From Antitrichia curtipendula (lineage: Eukaryota; Streptophyta; Bryopsida; Hypnales; Leucodontaceae), in assembly GCA_951230915.1 (NCBI GenBank), contig OX579638.1, forward strand, positions 20,664,696 to 20,728,695: DNA of 64,000 nucleotides, given 5' to 3'. Positions 1-12,674 of this stretch are shown here, in pieces. Both the position numbers and the translations under genes were made by a program. The notes under the pieces are model-generated. The model was not told where the DNA came from. It saw nothing but the letters and a program-made list of their open reading frames with translations, and did no database searches. The stretch's first letter is position 1. Each line of letters begins with the position of its first letter.

Positions 1-184
1 TGTAAAGAATATACTACTTCATTTATTTTAGAGTATTATATGCTCAACCCTTTTCCGATGACACATTTTGTAATTGAACTCTCCATAAAATACATAATCA
101 AAACCCCGGGGAGTTCACTTAGTGTATCTATAGTATACTACGTGCGGCTAAATGATCTTTTGACCTCCTATTTACTTTTTAATA

Positions 185-640
185 AACTATAATTTTAGCC
201 TACAATTTTGAGCATTCTTTAATCAAAACTATAAGATTCTATTGCCAAAATCTTCAATCCAAATAATATATGAAATGATTTCTAAAGAAGGTTGAAAAAT
301 GAACTAAAATGACATGTTTTTCAACTCAAGTATTTATAGAGAACACATTTAGACAACCATTGCATCAATATTCAAGAAATATAAATTTTCAATAGACTCA
401 TTTTTAAGAATTTTTTGTGTATTTTTTAAACAGTTTTTTGTTATTTAATATAGAGGTGTGAAAGTTATTTTCAGCTTTACAATGTATCTTTTTACTTCAA
501 AAATTTGTATCTAATTATAATTTACGTATAAAATTATCAATAATTCATAATGTAAACTTTCAAAGTAGGGAAATTTACTCATATTTGTTTTTATTTTATT
601 TATTTAAATTTGAAAAAGTAAATAGAGGGTCCAAAATCCT
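185..640 (+). repeat. dispersed repeat, copy 1
   Basis: This stretch is a diverged direct copy of 55665-56125. Shared landmarks in the same order are an ATGAAATGATTTCTA block, ACATGTTTTTCAA, TAGAGAACACATTTA, and a TGTGAAAGTTATTTT block near the end. No coding potential was seen. It is probably a fragment of an unidentified transposon, since no terminal repeats could be assigned to either copy. Confidence 0.8.
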
Positions 641-2579
641 TGCCGCATATAGGTTGTATAAATGCATAGAGTGACCTCCCCGATATCAAAACCTTTTATA
701 TTGTGTATAATTATATCTTGTTGAAGAACTTACATATGTGAAATTGTGAACACATGTGAGAGTGCATTTAGAAGTTCAATTGCCTCACATTCACATTCCA
801 AATCAAAGGGGGGTCTTTAAAGAGAGTTGAAACTATATTTTTATAAAATAAAAAAGTTACTAATTTGACTTTTTAAGGATATAGGGAGCCCAATATTTAA
901 TGCAATATGGTTTGTTTTGATTTTAAAATTCCATACATTGAAGTATATATTAGTAACAAATGTTTGTTCTCATGTTTAGCAAGATCCACCAGCACATGAT
1001 ATCCTAAATTTGGATCATTTTAGCAACTCTCACTTGTTTAAGAAACTTCAAAATAGTCTTGTATTCTACTTGAAAATGGTTTAGTACTTGAGCATGATAA
1101 AATTTAGATTTGAAATTGACATCCAAATGAAAGTTGCAAATTGTTGAATTATCAATCTAATGGTATATGTCTTACCATATTTAGTATATAAATTGCATTC
1201 TATGATTCAAATATAATAAAAATTATATAGACCATTTAAAGGTTAACATCCATTAATGTTTCAAATTATGATTGACACTTCTTTCTGCTGCAACAACTTA
1301 AGATGTTCAAACACCTAAAGGAAATAAGTAATATTTGCCTTTGAGTATATAAAAAATTATTAAAAAAAATTCTTTTGAAAATTGAGATATTATTTTCTAC
1401 AAATAACTTTGTATTCATTGGCATGGAATTTGAATCTTCCTTAGAGTATTTCCACATAGAGAGAAGGAAATTTTCATTTTTTTGGATCAAAATAGCCAAA
1501 TTCCTATTGTTTTTAAGACCAATAGCCAAATTTTACCTTGGTATCACATGAATATTGAAGAAATAGTTGTCCACTTCTCCAAAATGAAAAGAAAAAATGA
1601 CTAAGCAAGATGGAAGGTGCGGACATCTAAGGGATGCAAGGCCCATCCATCCCATCCATTTTCCACCACACGCCATGTATCACAAGCTTGGAGAAGTCAT
1701 CTCATAATGCAAACAAGTGCTTGAGCCAATAGTAATTGTAAAGCATGCGAAATGAAGGACCAAGAGCCAAAGTTTTACGAAAAACATGATGAATTTCCTT
1801 GAAGCACCAAGAGCCAAAGTTTGAGAAAAACACATGATGAATTTCCTTGAAGCACCAAAATTGGGGTCTAATGGAGTCTGATGTGGTATTTCTTTGTACT
1901 ATTCTTAATTAAACCTTCTTTTGACACCCTTGTTACAAATTGGGGAGACTTCTACGTTTAGTTCTAACATATTGAAGCTTTTTGCCCCTTTGATTTACTA
2001 AGGTGGACAGTGGGCATCCCGAATGCACCACTACCATCATCACTTTGTGTATATCTCCAAAATCAATACATATCCATGTGGAAGAGACGGTTTTAGAACC
2101 TCTACCACAAAAACTTTGACTATTCATAACTTTTGCATACGGGATGCAAATGCCGCATTCTTTGGTGTGTTGAAACTTTTTTCACTTGCCAACAAGAAAG
2201 TATGAACATTTACCCATTCAAAATAAATAGTATCTGGGAACAATAGCAAAAAGTATCCGCTTGGAGGTGCCCACTACCAGCCTTCTATCCCACGGTAGCT
2301 GCCAATTGGGCTTTGTTCCCTATCATGGACACTACAACCTATCAAACTACACTAACATAACATTCAATAGCCTTTAGAGAGTCTGCCTTTTCCTCTCCTA
2401 ATTCCTCATCCACAAAATTCATCTTGACATCATTAATAAGAGCTACAGTGCTAGGATAGTAGCAACACACTTATGGTCTGCTTCATTTTTTGGGCTAATT
2501 CTAGGACCATACTTTCAAATTAATAGATAATTGTGTAGGTGAAAGATAGTTTGCCAAACTCCAAATAATACATTTGAAT
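641..2579. other. AT-rich intergenic DNA, no gene seen
   Basis: Only short open frames without recognisable domains occur here. The one clear structure is a two-copy tandem duplication of about 50 bp at 1759-1857, built around AAGAGCCAAAGTTT and ATGATGAATTTCCTTGAAGC. Confidence 0.6.
1759..1857. repeat. two-copy ~50-bp tandem duplication
   Basis: Two head-to-tail copies each run from CAAGAGCCAAAGTTT to CCTTGAAGCACCA. They differ by a few substitutions and small indels, so the duplication is fairly recent. Confidence 0.85.
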
Positions 2580-3799
2580 TAAGGTAGGAAGCTTAGAAAT
2601 GGCACATCTAAGGTCTGATCCACCTTTTTTGTGTATTTCATTGGACGGGAATAATTTTAGGTCATTTTTCAGACAGAGAAATAGATGAGGAATCTAACCC
2701 AAGTACTTTCATATTTTTTCAAGCATTTTTGAATTACTTATGAATTTTCAGACGAGTTGGGTCATAGGTCCCTATCTATGACCCTAGGTCTTTTATAAAT
2801 GGTTCACTTGCAATTCTAAAGAAAGATGGAAAAAAGCAAAGCGAATGATTGGCTCTTGCAATTGATAATGTTTTTTTCCTTGGTTCATTCAATGACTATA
2901 CATGTCAATTTCAGAACCAACTCATGTCCATTTCAGACATATATAGGGTCCGTTCTTAATGCATGTTCCATTTCAAAGCCTTCTACCTTATATTCCTATG
3001 CAATCTATCCAACTACTGCCAACATCTTCCTTTGAGTTTTCGATGTAGAAGAGAAATTATTTATATACTCATGGGGTGGTAGGAGGTAGAACAACCCATG
3101 TGGGATAAGTAAATTAGAAGTTGTAGTTTCTCAACCACTCATAGTTAAGTCAAAAGTAGGAATTGTGTTTAAAGTAGAAATTGAGACCTCACTTAGGCAT
3201 AGTAAAATAATTTTTTCAAAAACTTTTGAACTAAGAAAAGTTGTTAAATTAAGTTAAGTTTAATCTCCAAAAATACGTTTGATATTTAAAGCTTTCATCA
3301 AAAGATATGGACAAAATGCCTCCACCCATCCACAAAGCTTCCATCCATAGTTAAGGCATTTGTGCTCAAATGTGCGAACCACATTAAGGTAGGAGGCTCT
3401 AAAATTGCTCGGGCATTAAGAACCGCCCCTATAAATGGCTCTTGAATGGAACGAGGTGATCTTTAAATGGAACGAAGTGATCCTTAAATTGCCCGCTATA
3501 GTGCTATGAATGTATTAGAAAAAAAGGGGTCCCAACCAATCATCGGCTTTGCTTTTTTCCATCTTGCAAGTGAGCAGTTTATGGAAGACCTAGGGTCACA
3601 AATAGGGACCTACGATACATCTCCTTTAAAAATTCATAACTAATTCAATATTGCTCAAAAAAATATGAAACCACTTGTGTTAGATTCCTTGTCTATTTTT
3701 CTATCTCTGAAAAATGAATTAAAAATACTACCGACAAAGGAAGCATATGAAAACGGCAGATCAGCCCTTAGATGGGCGATTCAAGAGCCTCCTACCTTA
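2580..3799. mobile_element. long-terminal-inverted-repeat element, non-autonomous
   Basis: The arms 2580-2851 and 3537-3799 are reverse complements of each other over about 265-270 bp. They begin with TAAGGTAGGARGCT and both contain TAGGTCCCTAT, GACCCTAGGTCTT and GGAAAAAAGCAAAGC. A third short piece of the same arm lies near 3390-3430. The interior encodes nothing recognisable. Arms this long suggest a foldback or Mutator-like (MULE) derivative, but no target-site duplication could be assigned, so the class is inferred. Confidence 0.7.
3180..3330 (+). repeat. dispersed repeat shared with 19115-19270
   Basis: Both places share AAGAAAAGTTGT, then AATCTCCAAAAATMCGTTTG, then TATGGACAAAAT in the same order and spacing. 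This copy lies between the arms of the long-inverted-repeat element. Confidence 0.6.
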
Positions 3800-6689
3800 C
3801 ACAATATAACATGATCAACTCTTTCCTCTCACTAGGTGAAACTAATGATATTATTGATCAGTCTGGTGTATACAGCCTCTTCTTGTAATTTTGTTCCGTT
3901 GATCCTCATTTTTTGTGCAAGTGGTTAGTTGCGTTTCTCCACAAAGGAATTGACCATTACAATAGGATTTGACTTTTGGATGACAGAAACTCATACCTTC
4001 GAAACTTACAAGTCTTTGACGAGATTGAGAAGAACCTGAAGGAGGTGAGACCCGTGCAACTCAAGTGCTCTTCAAGTTGGTTCCTGTACTTAAATTGATC
4101 GTTCGCATATTCTGCCGAAGTTGAGTCTGCAGATAATTCACGTCACTCAATAGATGTATCGTGAGTTGTGGAAGAAGGGAGTATTTTGGGAAGTATGGTT
4201 CAACTTCCAATAAAGTATTTGTATCACTGAAAGCATGTTCAAAAGTACTTTGAATAGGTACAACAACACTCAAGTTTAAACATTACCAAAGGAAATGAAC
4301 CACTTCAAAAGATAGCTAAAAGATAGAAATTTAGTGGTCTTGACAAATCATGGTTATCAATGTACATTTCAATTCAAACTAGTGTAGCTCTTTGTTGTTG
4401 CCACATCCAAAAGAAAAAGAGAAAGAAAAAATTAATTTTTTAATTCATAATTTTTTTGAAAATCCATAACCTTTACATTGTATGTCCACACACCACAAAA
4501 CAAAGCCCGTGCACCCATCCATAGAAAGCACTTTTGAATGGTACCAAGAACGTGACTGAAGGTCACATAGTTAAGGAGATCTCGCTGTAACAAATAAAAC
4601 AAAACAAAAAGCCTCAGGTATGGTATAGATTAGAACAAGTTCTTTGATGTTGATGTATAATATAGTTTTGTAGGAGATTCTCTAGGGCCCACACGTCTTG
4701 CTATTTCTTAAAAGCATGATTTTTTTGGAGTTGCCTAAGTTGCTTGCCAAGCATTAAAAATTACATATCGTGCAATAACTTTTTTTTAACCATGTAGTCA
4801 AAGTTATGAAAATTGTTGTGCTTTAAAGCTACTCCTTAGGCACATGTTGTGTGAAAAATTCAAAAAATATAAATTCCGTTTGTAGTGAGCTCCCCAAATT
4901 GCTATGTTGCCAAAAAAAACCGCAGTTTAGTCCTTTAGGGATTAAGGTTTGGATAATTAAATACATCTAAATCAATGGTTCATCTGTAGCATATTCTTTC
5001 TTCTTTCCGTTGATGTATTAAGCTTACATATTGTTTACTTCAAACTTTTTAAAAGGGTATTAATTAGATGACAGGCACATTTTAAAACATATTGGGTGAT
5101 GGATGATTCAGAGTTTAGCGATGGAGGGCCTACAACAATAATAATGTAAAATGTATGTTCCACATGAGTGAGCTTACACTCACTAATACGTTTTTTCTTC
5201 TTTCCAAAATTGGATGCCCATGGCCTTAGAGCTTGGACAAATCATTAGCAATGGGTTATTGTTACATACAATTTTCTTTTTCAACTTTTGTGTCTTATCT
5301 TGGGCAAGACCCTAAATCCTTCCCATAAATCCTTCCCACAAATAGAGACCAATATGGTGAAAATGTAAGTTCTCTTGGGCAAAAGTAAAATCTTGCCCCC
5401 TATTTTGTGCCATGTCTAGGGTATTTCTTGACCTCTCCCATCTAATTTGGGTCCTCTAATTCAAAATATGAATTCAAAATTTGCAAATTTTTCATGTGTG
5501 AAAGAAAAAAAATTCTTGCATTTTCCCTTGAAAGTAAAGTTCCTGGATTTATCATCCAGCCTATCTTAGTACACTGGTCCTCCACCCATCCACAAAGTCT
5601 TCAAATGAAGGAAAAATTGACCCTCGTGAATTAGAAGTTAGTCACGGAAAGAGACAGACTCATATGATGATAATATTTCAAGTACTCTTGGAAACATCTA
5701 CGGAGTAAGCATGATGTATTGGGCAGCTTGAAGGTAGGTAAACACAGGTGATTCCACAAATTCACGTATGAGGCAACATACATTGAATCTCACCGAATGT
5801 TGAACGAGTGGCAAGTATGTCACATTTCCGCTAGTTTAGAACAACTGAACAGAAAAAGATAGCACAACACGCCCTGAAAGATGACAATAAATAATATGAC
5901 AATTTAACAAGACAGCTGATGAATGACTCTCACATTGAGACAATACAATAGGTTAATTAGGTGTTGTGAAGAAACCCTAACCCATTAATCCATTAAGGAT
6001 CGTGGTTGATTTGGGGGGTGGGCAATCCTTTGTATGGCCAATTGGGAGCAATTTTATAACTTTTGAATGCAAGTGCCTATCGGAGATCTAACCGTACGAA
6101 TGGAAGTGTTGTGCATGATATAGGATTTAGCATTGAAATTTTTGGTGAAGGTACGTTGTAAAGCAGGAATTTTTAGCAAATCTTGGTGTAATTTCAGCCC
6201 CTGTTGTCTTGGTTTTTTCAACCCTCTGGTCACATGCCACCTCAGATAGGCCTAGTTATTGTCCTAAACTATTCACTTCCCAATTCCCCGAACCCGTCCT
6301 TTGCCACATCATCAAATTCATTGACATACTCTCTCTATAAACCAAAAAGGATCCAAATCGACCACAGAATGGTCGACCGGTCCTTAATGGGTTAACTTGC
6401 TCCGTTAATGTCAAAGTTGAGTTCACCATTGTTTTAGAACAATCTCTAAAGTCTTGATTGAAACACATGACTTCTTAAAAGTCAAGAACTAAAAAGGGCA
6501 AGGCAAACAAAAATTCCTTGATTCAAGCATGAATTCAATCTAGCAAACTTTCTAGAATTTTCCCATATTCATCATTGAATGTAAAATGATCGGCAAGTAG
6601 TATTGATGGAATGGAAGTCTCTACGCTCGGAGCTCGTTCCCTGGCCTATTCCTCGGCGCCGAAGTTCCCCGTTAGGGAGTCACCTTTCT
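3800..6689. other. AT-rich intergenic DNA with transposon remnants
   Basis: No coding region is supported. Positions 4735-4941 match the right end of the TTAA-flanked element at 58780-59628. They share CAATAACTTTTT, ACCATGTAGT and TTTGTAGTGAGCT, and here end at CCTTTAGGG followed by a degenerate TTAA. Positions 5310-5560 form a dispersed repeat also found at 7780-8030. Confidence 0.55.
5310..5560 (+). repeat. dispersed repeat, copy A
   Basis: It shares AAAATCTTGCCCCCTATTTTG, a TTGACCTCT block and TTTGCAAATTTTTCATGTGT with 7780-8030 in the same orientation. A more diverged inverted copy lies near 17690-17830. Confidence 0.75.
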
Positions 6690-7382
6690 TACATGGGGCC
6701 TTTAAAAAAAATTGAACTTGGTTTCCTAAATTTATATATCCGTGGAAAGCTTTGAATCATTCCATTTTGATTAACAAGATGAAAGTTATGAAGACTTATA
6801 GTTTGTAGGTAGTTATAGAATCTGTACTCTAAAATAAACTTTGAAGTTATTTATTTAACTCAATTTTCAATATTCTTGAAATAAAATAAAATCTTTGGAT
6901 GGATGTGCTGTAGATTTTTTATTATAACATTATAACCATAATATTTTTCAATTCCATAACTATATTTAACAATTTAGTATTTTAAGTCATATTCTATTTC
7001 TTTCTAGTACTCACTATCTTTTTCAATCATGAACATGAATTTTTCTGTTCGAGTTTTTTCTTATATATTTCCAACTCATGTCTTCAACATATTGTGGAGA
7101 ATAACAAGTCTTAAAATCTACAAATTTTTGTGTAAAAAGTTTGAAAGATGAAATCTAACCATTTAGAAAGAGTTGAAAATACTTCTTTTCAAAATTAAAG
7201 TGATTTGATCTTACAATTGATAAGGTTTCTTATTCTGAAATTTTAGGATGGTGTATTCTAACAACTTAACTAAAGGTTCATATGATTGGATTTGTTAATG
7301 AATAAATAAAGATGAAGATTTCAACCTTGCTTTGGATTTGAGTACTTTGAAGTATTTTGGGGCCTAAAAACCTTTTCAGGGG
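6690..7382 (-). mobile_element. TTAA-family element, right end lost
   Basis: Read on the minus strand, this matches the left two thirds of the element at 58780-59628: TTTAGGCCC, then TACTTCAAAGTACT, then AATCCAAAGCAAGG. The plus-strand edge near 7382 ends in TTTTCAGGGGTTAT, a mutated form of the family terminus. The other end has been lost at about 6690. Confidence 0.6.
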
Positions 7383-9669
7383 TTATATTAGGTTGCTTGT
7401 TTTGTTTTGTTTGTTACATTGAGATCTCCGGGACCGTGCATCTCCCAATTGCATTTTTAAAACTGTCAAAAAATCCTCAATGAAGAGGGGTGCACGAGCT
7501 TTGTTTCATGGTTTTTGAATCTACAACAAAAAAGATATTGAATTTCAAACTTTTTATGAGTAAAAAAAATTAGAAAATTACTTCTACTTTTATTTTTAGT
7601 GTGGCTATGACAAAAGGCACACTAATTTGATATGAAATTTCAAAATAAAGCTTTTTATCTTTAGGACAAGCACTTTGGAGTTGAGTGAAGGGCAAGTTTG
7701 ACATTTTCCTACCAAATATTTATTCCCAATCAAACCTATTCTACCACTATGGTAGGGATAAAAGTACAAGTTATTGTAAACCGCAAGACACTAAATCCAT
7801 CCCACGAAGTATGCCTAGCAAGGTTAAAATGCAAGTTCTTTGCGGTAAAGGTAAAATCTTGCCCCCTATTTTGAGCCATATCTAGAATTTGTTATTGACC
7901 TCTACTAGCTAATTTGGAATCTTTGATTGCAAATATTAATTAAAAATTTGCAAATTTTTCATGTGTGAAAAAATATATATATATATTTTTTATCAGGATA
8001 AAATTCCTACGTTTTCACCATGTTGGTCTCAATTATTGGGACGGGTTTATCATCATGCTTATAAATCCTTGAGCACATTGACACTCAAACAAGTAGAGGT
8101 ATCCATTTCCGATCAAGTACCCATGTGCAACCTATAGGATGCCCTATTTCCCACCAAGGCTAGATTCAATTTCCAACCAAGCTTTGGAATACGTTCCAAC
8201 TAATAAGGTCATGAGACATGTCCCAAAGGTCAAAGTGGTGAGCAAGAAAGCAAGAAGTAGTGAGTAGGAAAGAATTTGGCTAAGATCAGAGTTAGAAGCG
8301 TCTAGTGATTATCTACAGGTCCGCAACACTTTTTGCCTCCCAAAATCCGTAGTAATTTCAGTTCAAGTGATAAAACTACCAATTTTTTTGCAATATCACC
8401 ATCATTTCTATCAATGCAGCTCTGAAAATATTTGCTTTGCCTTGCACGACTCCAGACCATGTCCAGAATTGCTTATTTGATCGGTTATTGGTACCTTAGT
8501 TCACCTTAATAAGTGACAAGTACACTTAACTTTTATTTCTTACTCATACACCAGAAGCAGTCCTTGGATGGGGACTTGAAATGGACCTGAATCCACTTGT
8601 CAACTATTCAGCAAGCTTGTCCAAAACTGATCCATCCCAAGATTTTAATGAATTCAAGTCACAACAACACCCTCACGTAAGATATTGTACTAATGATATT
8701 CTGATCAATTTGCAGTGACAAGTGGCAGTGCATTTGGGGAGACATGTGGCAGTCCACATAGTCTGGGAATGTACTTGGGACGGGTTCACACATTGGGTGT
8801 GCTCAAAATTGGCTCAAATAAGTCACTTAACCCTTAACCTTGGAACGACGTGGGGTGACCCTGGAAATCGTGCATTGTGTAACCGTGAGAGTCATTGGAA
8901 TAAAATAAATCCAAAAGTACTCATTGGAAGTCAAGTTATTGTAGATGTTCTCCACTTTCCTCAAAAAATTCCAAGAATGAATAATTGTAGTTCTGTCCTA
9001 CATTAGAGAATTCCTTATCATTCATTGAACACTTATTGTCTACGGCATCCTTCCTCGGTTAAGGTCTGGGAAAGTCAAATTTTGGATGCATCACCGTGAG
9101 CATTTTTGGTCTTTGCCGTGGACAATACATAAATTGGAGTATATAGTATAATTATGTGATAAAGTTTGTACTTCTATTGAGTAGGAGACAATGACATGTG
9201 GCACTCCCAATTTGAATCATTATTGTATTGTCTAAGGTAGAATAATCCAATGCTGTCAATCACCCAATTTAAACAATTATTGAACCCTCAGTCCTAGTTG
9301 TGTTATTCATCCACCCATTACTACTGAGATTACTACAATCTTAGCAACCCTTTAGTTACAATTATGACAATGCATTTGGGGAGGGGATACATCAGCATAG
9401 TTTTTTACATGGGGTCTATCTACACTTTATCAATTTAGATATAACAAACTTTGAAAAATCATAGAGAATTCATTTCTTGTTGGAATGTCTTGATTCTAAG
9501 CTCAAATGGCTTCTCTCAAACTTCTCAATCTATGAGCAATACATGAGTTGACAAGTAGCTATTCTAAGAAATTGAAGTAGTAAATTTGTTTGGTAATGGA
9601 CATGTTTACCTTATATGTCTTGGAAGCTACAAAATATTCTACATGTATGGTTCTGTATTTGAGCATGAT
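7383..9669. other. AT-rich intergenic DNA, no gene seen
   Basis: Apart from dispersed repeat copy B at 7780-8030, nothing recognisable is present. The open frame at 8722-9006 (94 codons) has no known domain, no supporting splice signals and unremarkable composition, so it is not called a gene. Confidence 0.5.
7780..8030 (+). repeat. dispersed repeat, copy B
   Basis: This is a diverged direct copy of 5310-5560. It includes an (AT)n expansion at 7973-7986 that is absent from copy A. Confidence 0.75.
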
Positions 9670-10066
9670 ACGGTTTGACCATCTCAAGGCCATTTTGTTT
9701 TGTCAAAATAAACTCAAAACTACCAGTTTTGATGCGTTTATCCATAAAAACAAAAAATATATATTTTTAAAAATCTAAGAATAGGGTCTTGTACTTCACT
9801 TGTCTCAAATCATGTGGTAAAAAATTCATAAAGTTTGACCATATAGATTGGAAAATATAAACATTCAAAATTGGAATAAAATATTTTTTTGGATACTAGC
9901 CTGCAATTTCAATTGACTTTGATTTCCATTTGTAGAAACTTTTTGCACTCGAGACTTTGAATTACAAAAAAAATTGAGTTGAAAGTCTAGGAAAATAATT
10001 TCCAAAAAAACACAGTTGATTTTCATTCTTTAAAAAATTGTTAAGTAGAAGTAGGTCCAAGATTAA

Positions 10067-12674
10067 CCCCTAAATGCCCAAGGCACCCAAATCTGGTGTT
10101 TGCCAAACTTTGAATTTAAATAAAACCTAACCAGGTTGCTATTTTCAATATTTTGTATTTTTGAAAAGTTCTTCTTGAAGTCTAGTTTTAGCATTGTAGA
10201 TAACCTAATAGGATTTTTACTTTGAATTTTTTTTTGTGTCTATTTGGTACTATTTTGTTATGTTTTCTGATTTGATGTTCCAAATGGGTGATTTTGTTTG
10301 TTAATAAACCAATTTGGGTCGTCATTACTGTGCGTTTATTTCCAATTCGGAGTACTCAGGAGTGAGCTGCGGATTGGCGATGGGAATCAGCCTAGTTGGA
10401 AGTCAAGGGTCCTAGTTGGCTGAACGGGATGGTGGTTCCGATTTGGAATGTCGGGTGTTTGTAGTCGTGGTCAGGACTGTCTTGTGTGGCCAGCTTGGAG
10501 TTGCGGTCATTTTCCAATTAGGTTTATACGAGCAGTTAAGCAGTTAGGGTTTTGATTGCCGAGTTGGAATCTATGTTGCAAGAGTCCAATTTGTGAGTTT
10601 GTGTTTGTATTATAGAACGGTTATGATTGAGGTTCCTAATTGGCGGTTTGTGGAGTTTTGAGGTGATACCAAGTTGGTTAAGGAACCGCCTGGTTTGAGG
10701 ATTTAAGGCAGAGTTCACCGATTTGGAAGGCACCCACTGTTGAGAGAATGCCAGTGCGAGTCCCAGTCTGAGAGGCTGCGTTTTTATGTTTCTATTTGGT
10801 TTTGTGTATGGTTGTTTGTGAATGAGAAAGAAAGTCCTAATTGGTCGTGTGTGTTTTTTTAATTGTCTGTGCTTGTTCCTGTGGAGGACGTGGAAGCCTG
10901 TTTGTCCGATTTGGTGGTGGCAGTGTTGGACGTGGAGTTCAATTCAGTTTTACGTGAGTGGCAGCTGAGGGTTGCTGTGAAGATCCGATTCGGAATTTAT
11001 ATGAGTGTGGAGCAGAAGAGTTTAGTCCAAATCGGTAGTTGAGTGTCAGCATCGGAATGATGGCTGTAGAAGTTGAATGAGTTAGCCCTATTAGGATTTA
11101 TGCATGATGATGCTGGCCTATTAGGATGTTATGATAGAAATCTGATAGAGATGTTTGGAGTATGAGATCAATTTGGTTGAGATTGCTGTTTAGCCAATTT
11201 GGTATTATGTGGTGGTGAAGACAATTGGGTGCAGAAATTGTGTAGTCCAAGTGGGAGTTTTTAAGACAGTGAACTAATTGGAGTGGATCAGTTAGTTAAA
11301 AAAAAATAAAATAAAAAAATATATTTTTGTAATGGTGATATGTCACCTATTCGGCAAAGTAAAGTATGGATTAAGCAAATTGGCGAAGGATGTGTATGGA
11401 GGTGTATGAGTGCAATTTGTGAGTTAAATTATGATGCTGAGTTTGCCAAGTTGGAGTTTAGCAGTTTGTGAGTGATACCGAATTGGAAGTTGACGGTTGC
11501 ATGAATGATTTATTATTTGATCCAATTCGGGAATTTGGAGTTATGTATGAAGGTCTGATTTATTTGTGAGTGATTAAGGATAAAATTAAGTTTGAAGTTT
11601 AAGTCACAGTGTTTGTGTTAATTCCTACTTGGGTGTTTAAGAGAGCCCATCAGTAATCCAATTAGGAGTTGCAAGACAAAATGAGTGATGGAGAAAATTG
11701 AGAGCAAGATTAGCAATCCCAAGTTGGTGAAAGATTTGGTGGTTCCCTGTGTTGGGATAAAGACAAGTTGGAGAAGTGACGTGTCCTATTCGAAGTAAGA
11801 GACTGGGAGCTGCATTTCCGAGTAGGGAGTTCAAGATTGAACCTGTGCGGAAGTATTCCGATTTGAAGAAAGATGAAAGAATCCAAATTAAGAAGTGAAG
11901 ATCAATTCCAAATGGGTGATACTTGAACTTGGTGGTTTTAAGAGTGGAGTGATAATTTAATTATTAATTATTATGGAAATTTGTAAGGAATTAAATTAAT
12001 ATTAGTTGAAAGTATACATTCCTTGTGTGTTTTAGTTCTTATTTAGTTTGTTCTAGTGTCGTTGTAGAAGTAAGCCTATTAGAATTGCCTCCCTAGGAAC
12101 GAATTAAACTATTTGTTTAGATAATCCGATTAGGAACTAAACTCATCTACAAGCATCAAAAATCCAATCTTGAAAATAAATTATAGTGATTTTTCTATTC
12201 AAGATTTTGTGCAAGGGTACCCATTGCAATCTTGACTTCTCGTAGTGTTGAGAGCTCTTGAAAATGAGCCTCAAATACACTCTAATCCATTGAAAAAATC
12301 ACATTCAAAATTCATTCAAAAAATTGTAAAAGAGATCTTAGGAAGCCATAAATTGAATGGGGTTATACATGCTAGGCCCTTTAACCTCATATTTTTTTGG
12401 TCACCAACTTTTTAGATTTGACTTGTGAAAAGAGGATTGAAAGACTTCACATCACTTTTGCAATTTTAACACCCTCATGGTCAAACATTATAATCTTTAT
12501 TCCATATGTGATATTGTTGTATTTTCTTTTCCTAAGAGATCTCTAACATGTCTAGTTTGAATTTGTACGGTCACAGTTGAAAGAAAATAGATACAAATTA
12601 TCAAAAATGTTGGCTTTTTGTTTAATTTAGAGCAAATTTCAAGATGCTCAAAACAAGCCTTGGGCATTTAGGGG
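10067..12674. mobile_element. 2.6-kb TTAA-flanked nested element (piggyBac-like termini)
   Basis: The ends are perfect inverted repeats of at least 18 bp (left CCCCTAAATGCCCAAGGC), flanked by a TTAA duplication. The uninterrupted site is visible by comparison with the sister element at 38597-39514, which supports TTAA as a true target duplication. A TTAA target with CCC-type ends is the signature of piggyBac transposons. No transposase frame is present, so the element is non-autonomous if it belongs there. The middle (about 10310-12130) is G/T-rich on the plus strand and carries the motif array listed separately. The right-end segment 12230-12640 recurs inverted at about 16950-17270. Confidence 0.8.
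10310..12135 (+). repeat. irregular array of about 40 CCNATTNGG-type motifs
   Basis: Nine-base motifs of the form CC-N-ATT-N-GG and close variants recur every 20-60 bases. Examples are CCAATTTGG (10313), CCAATTCGG (10343), CCGATTTGG (near 10439), CCAATTAGG (near 10515), CCTAATTGG (near 10637 and 10835), CCGATTCGG (near 10987), CCTATTAGG (near 11087 and 11117) and CCAATTTGG (near 11193). The sequence between motifs is not conserved and the spacing is uneven, so this is not a simple tandem repeat. Plus-strand G and T greatly exceed C. No long reading frame runs through it. Confidence 0.75.

Noticed and set aside
8722..9006. 94-codon frame as a small gene
   Set aside because: No domain, no plausible start context and no composition shift from the surrounding intergenic DNA.
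10310..12135. CArG boxes (MADS-domain sites)
   Set aside because: CArG is CC(A/T)6GG, ten bases. These motifs have nine bases and tolerate G or C at the variable positions.
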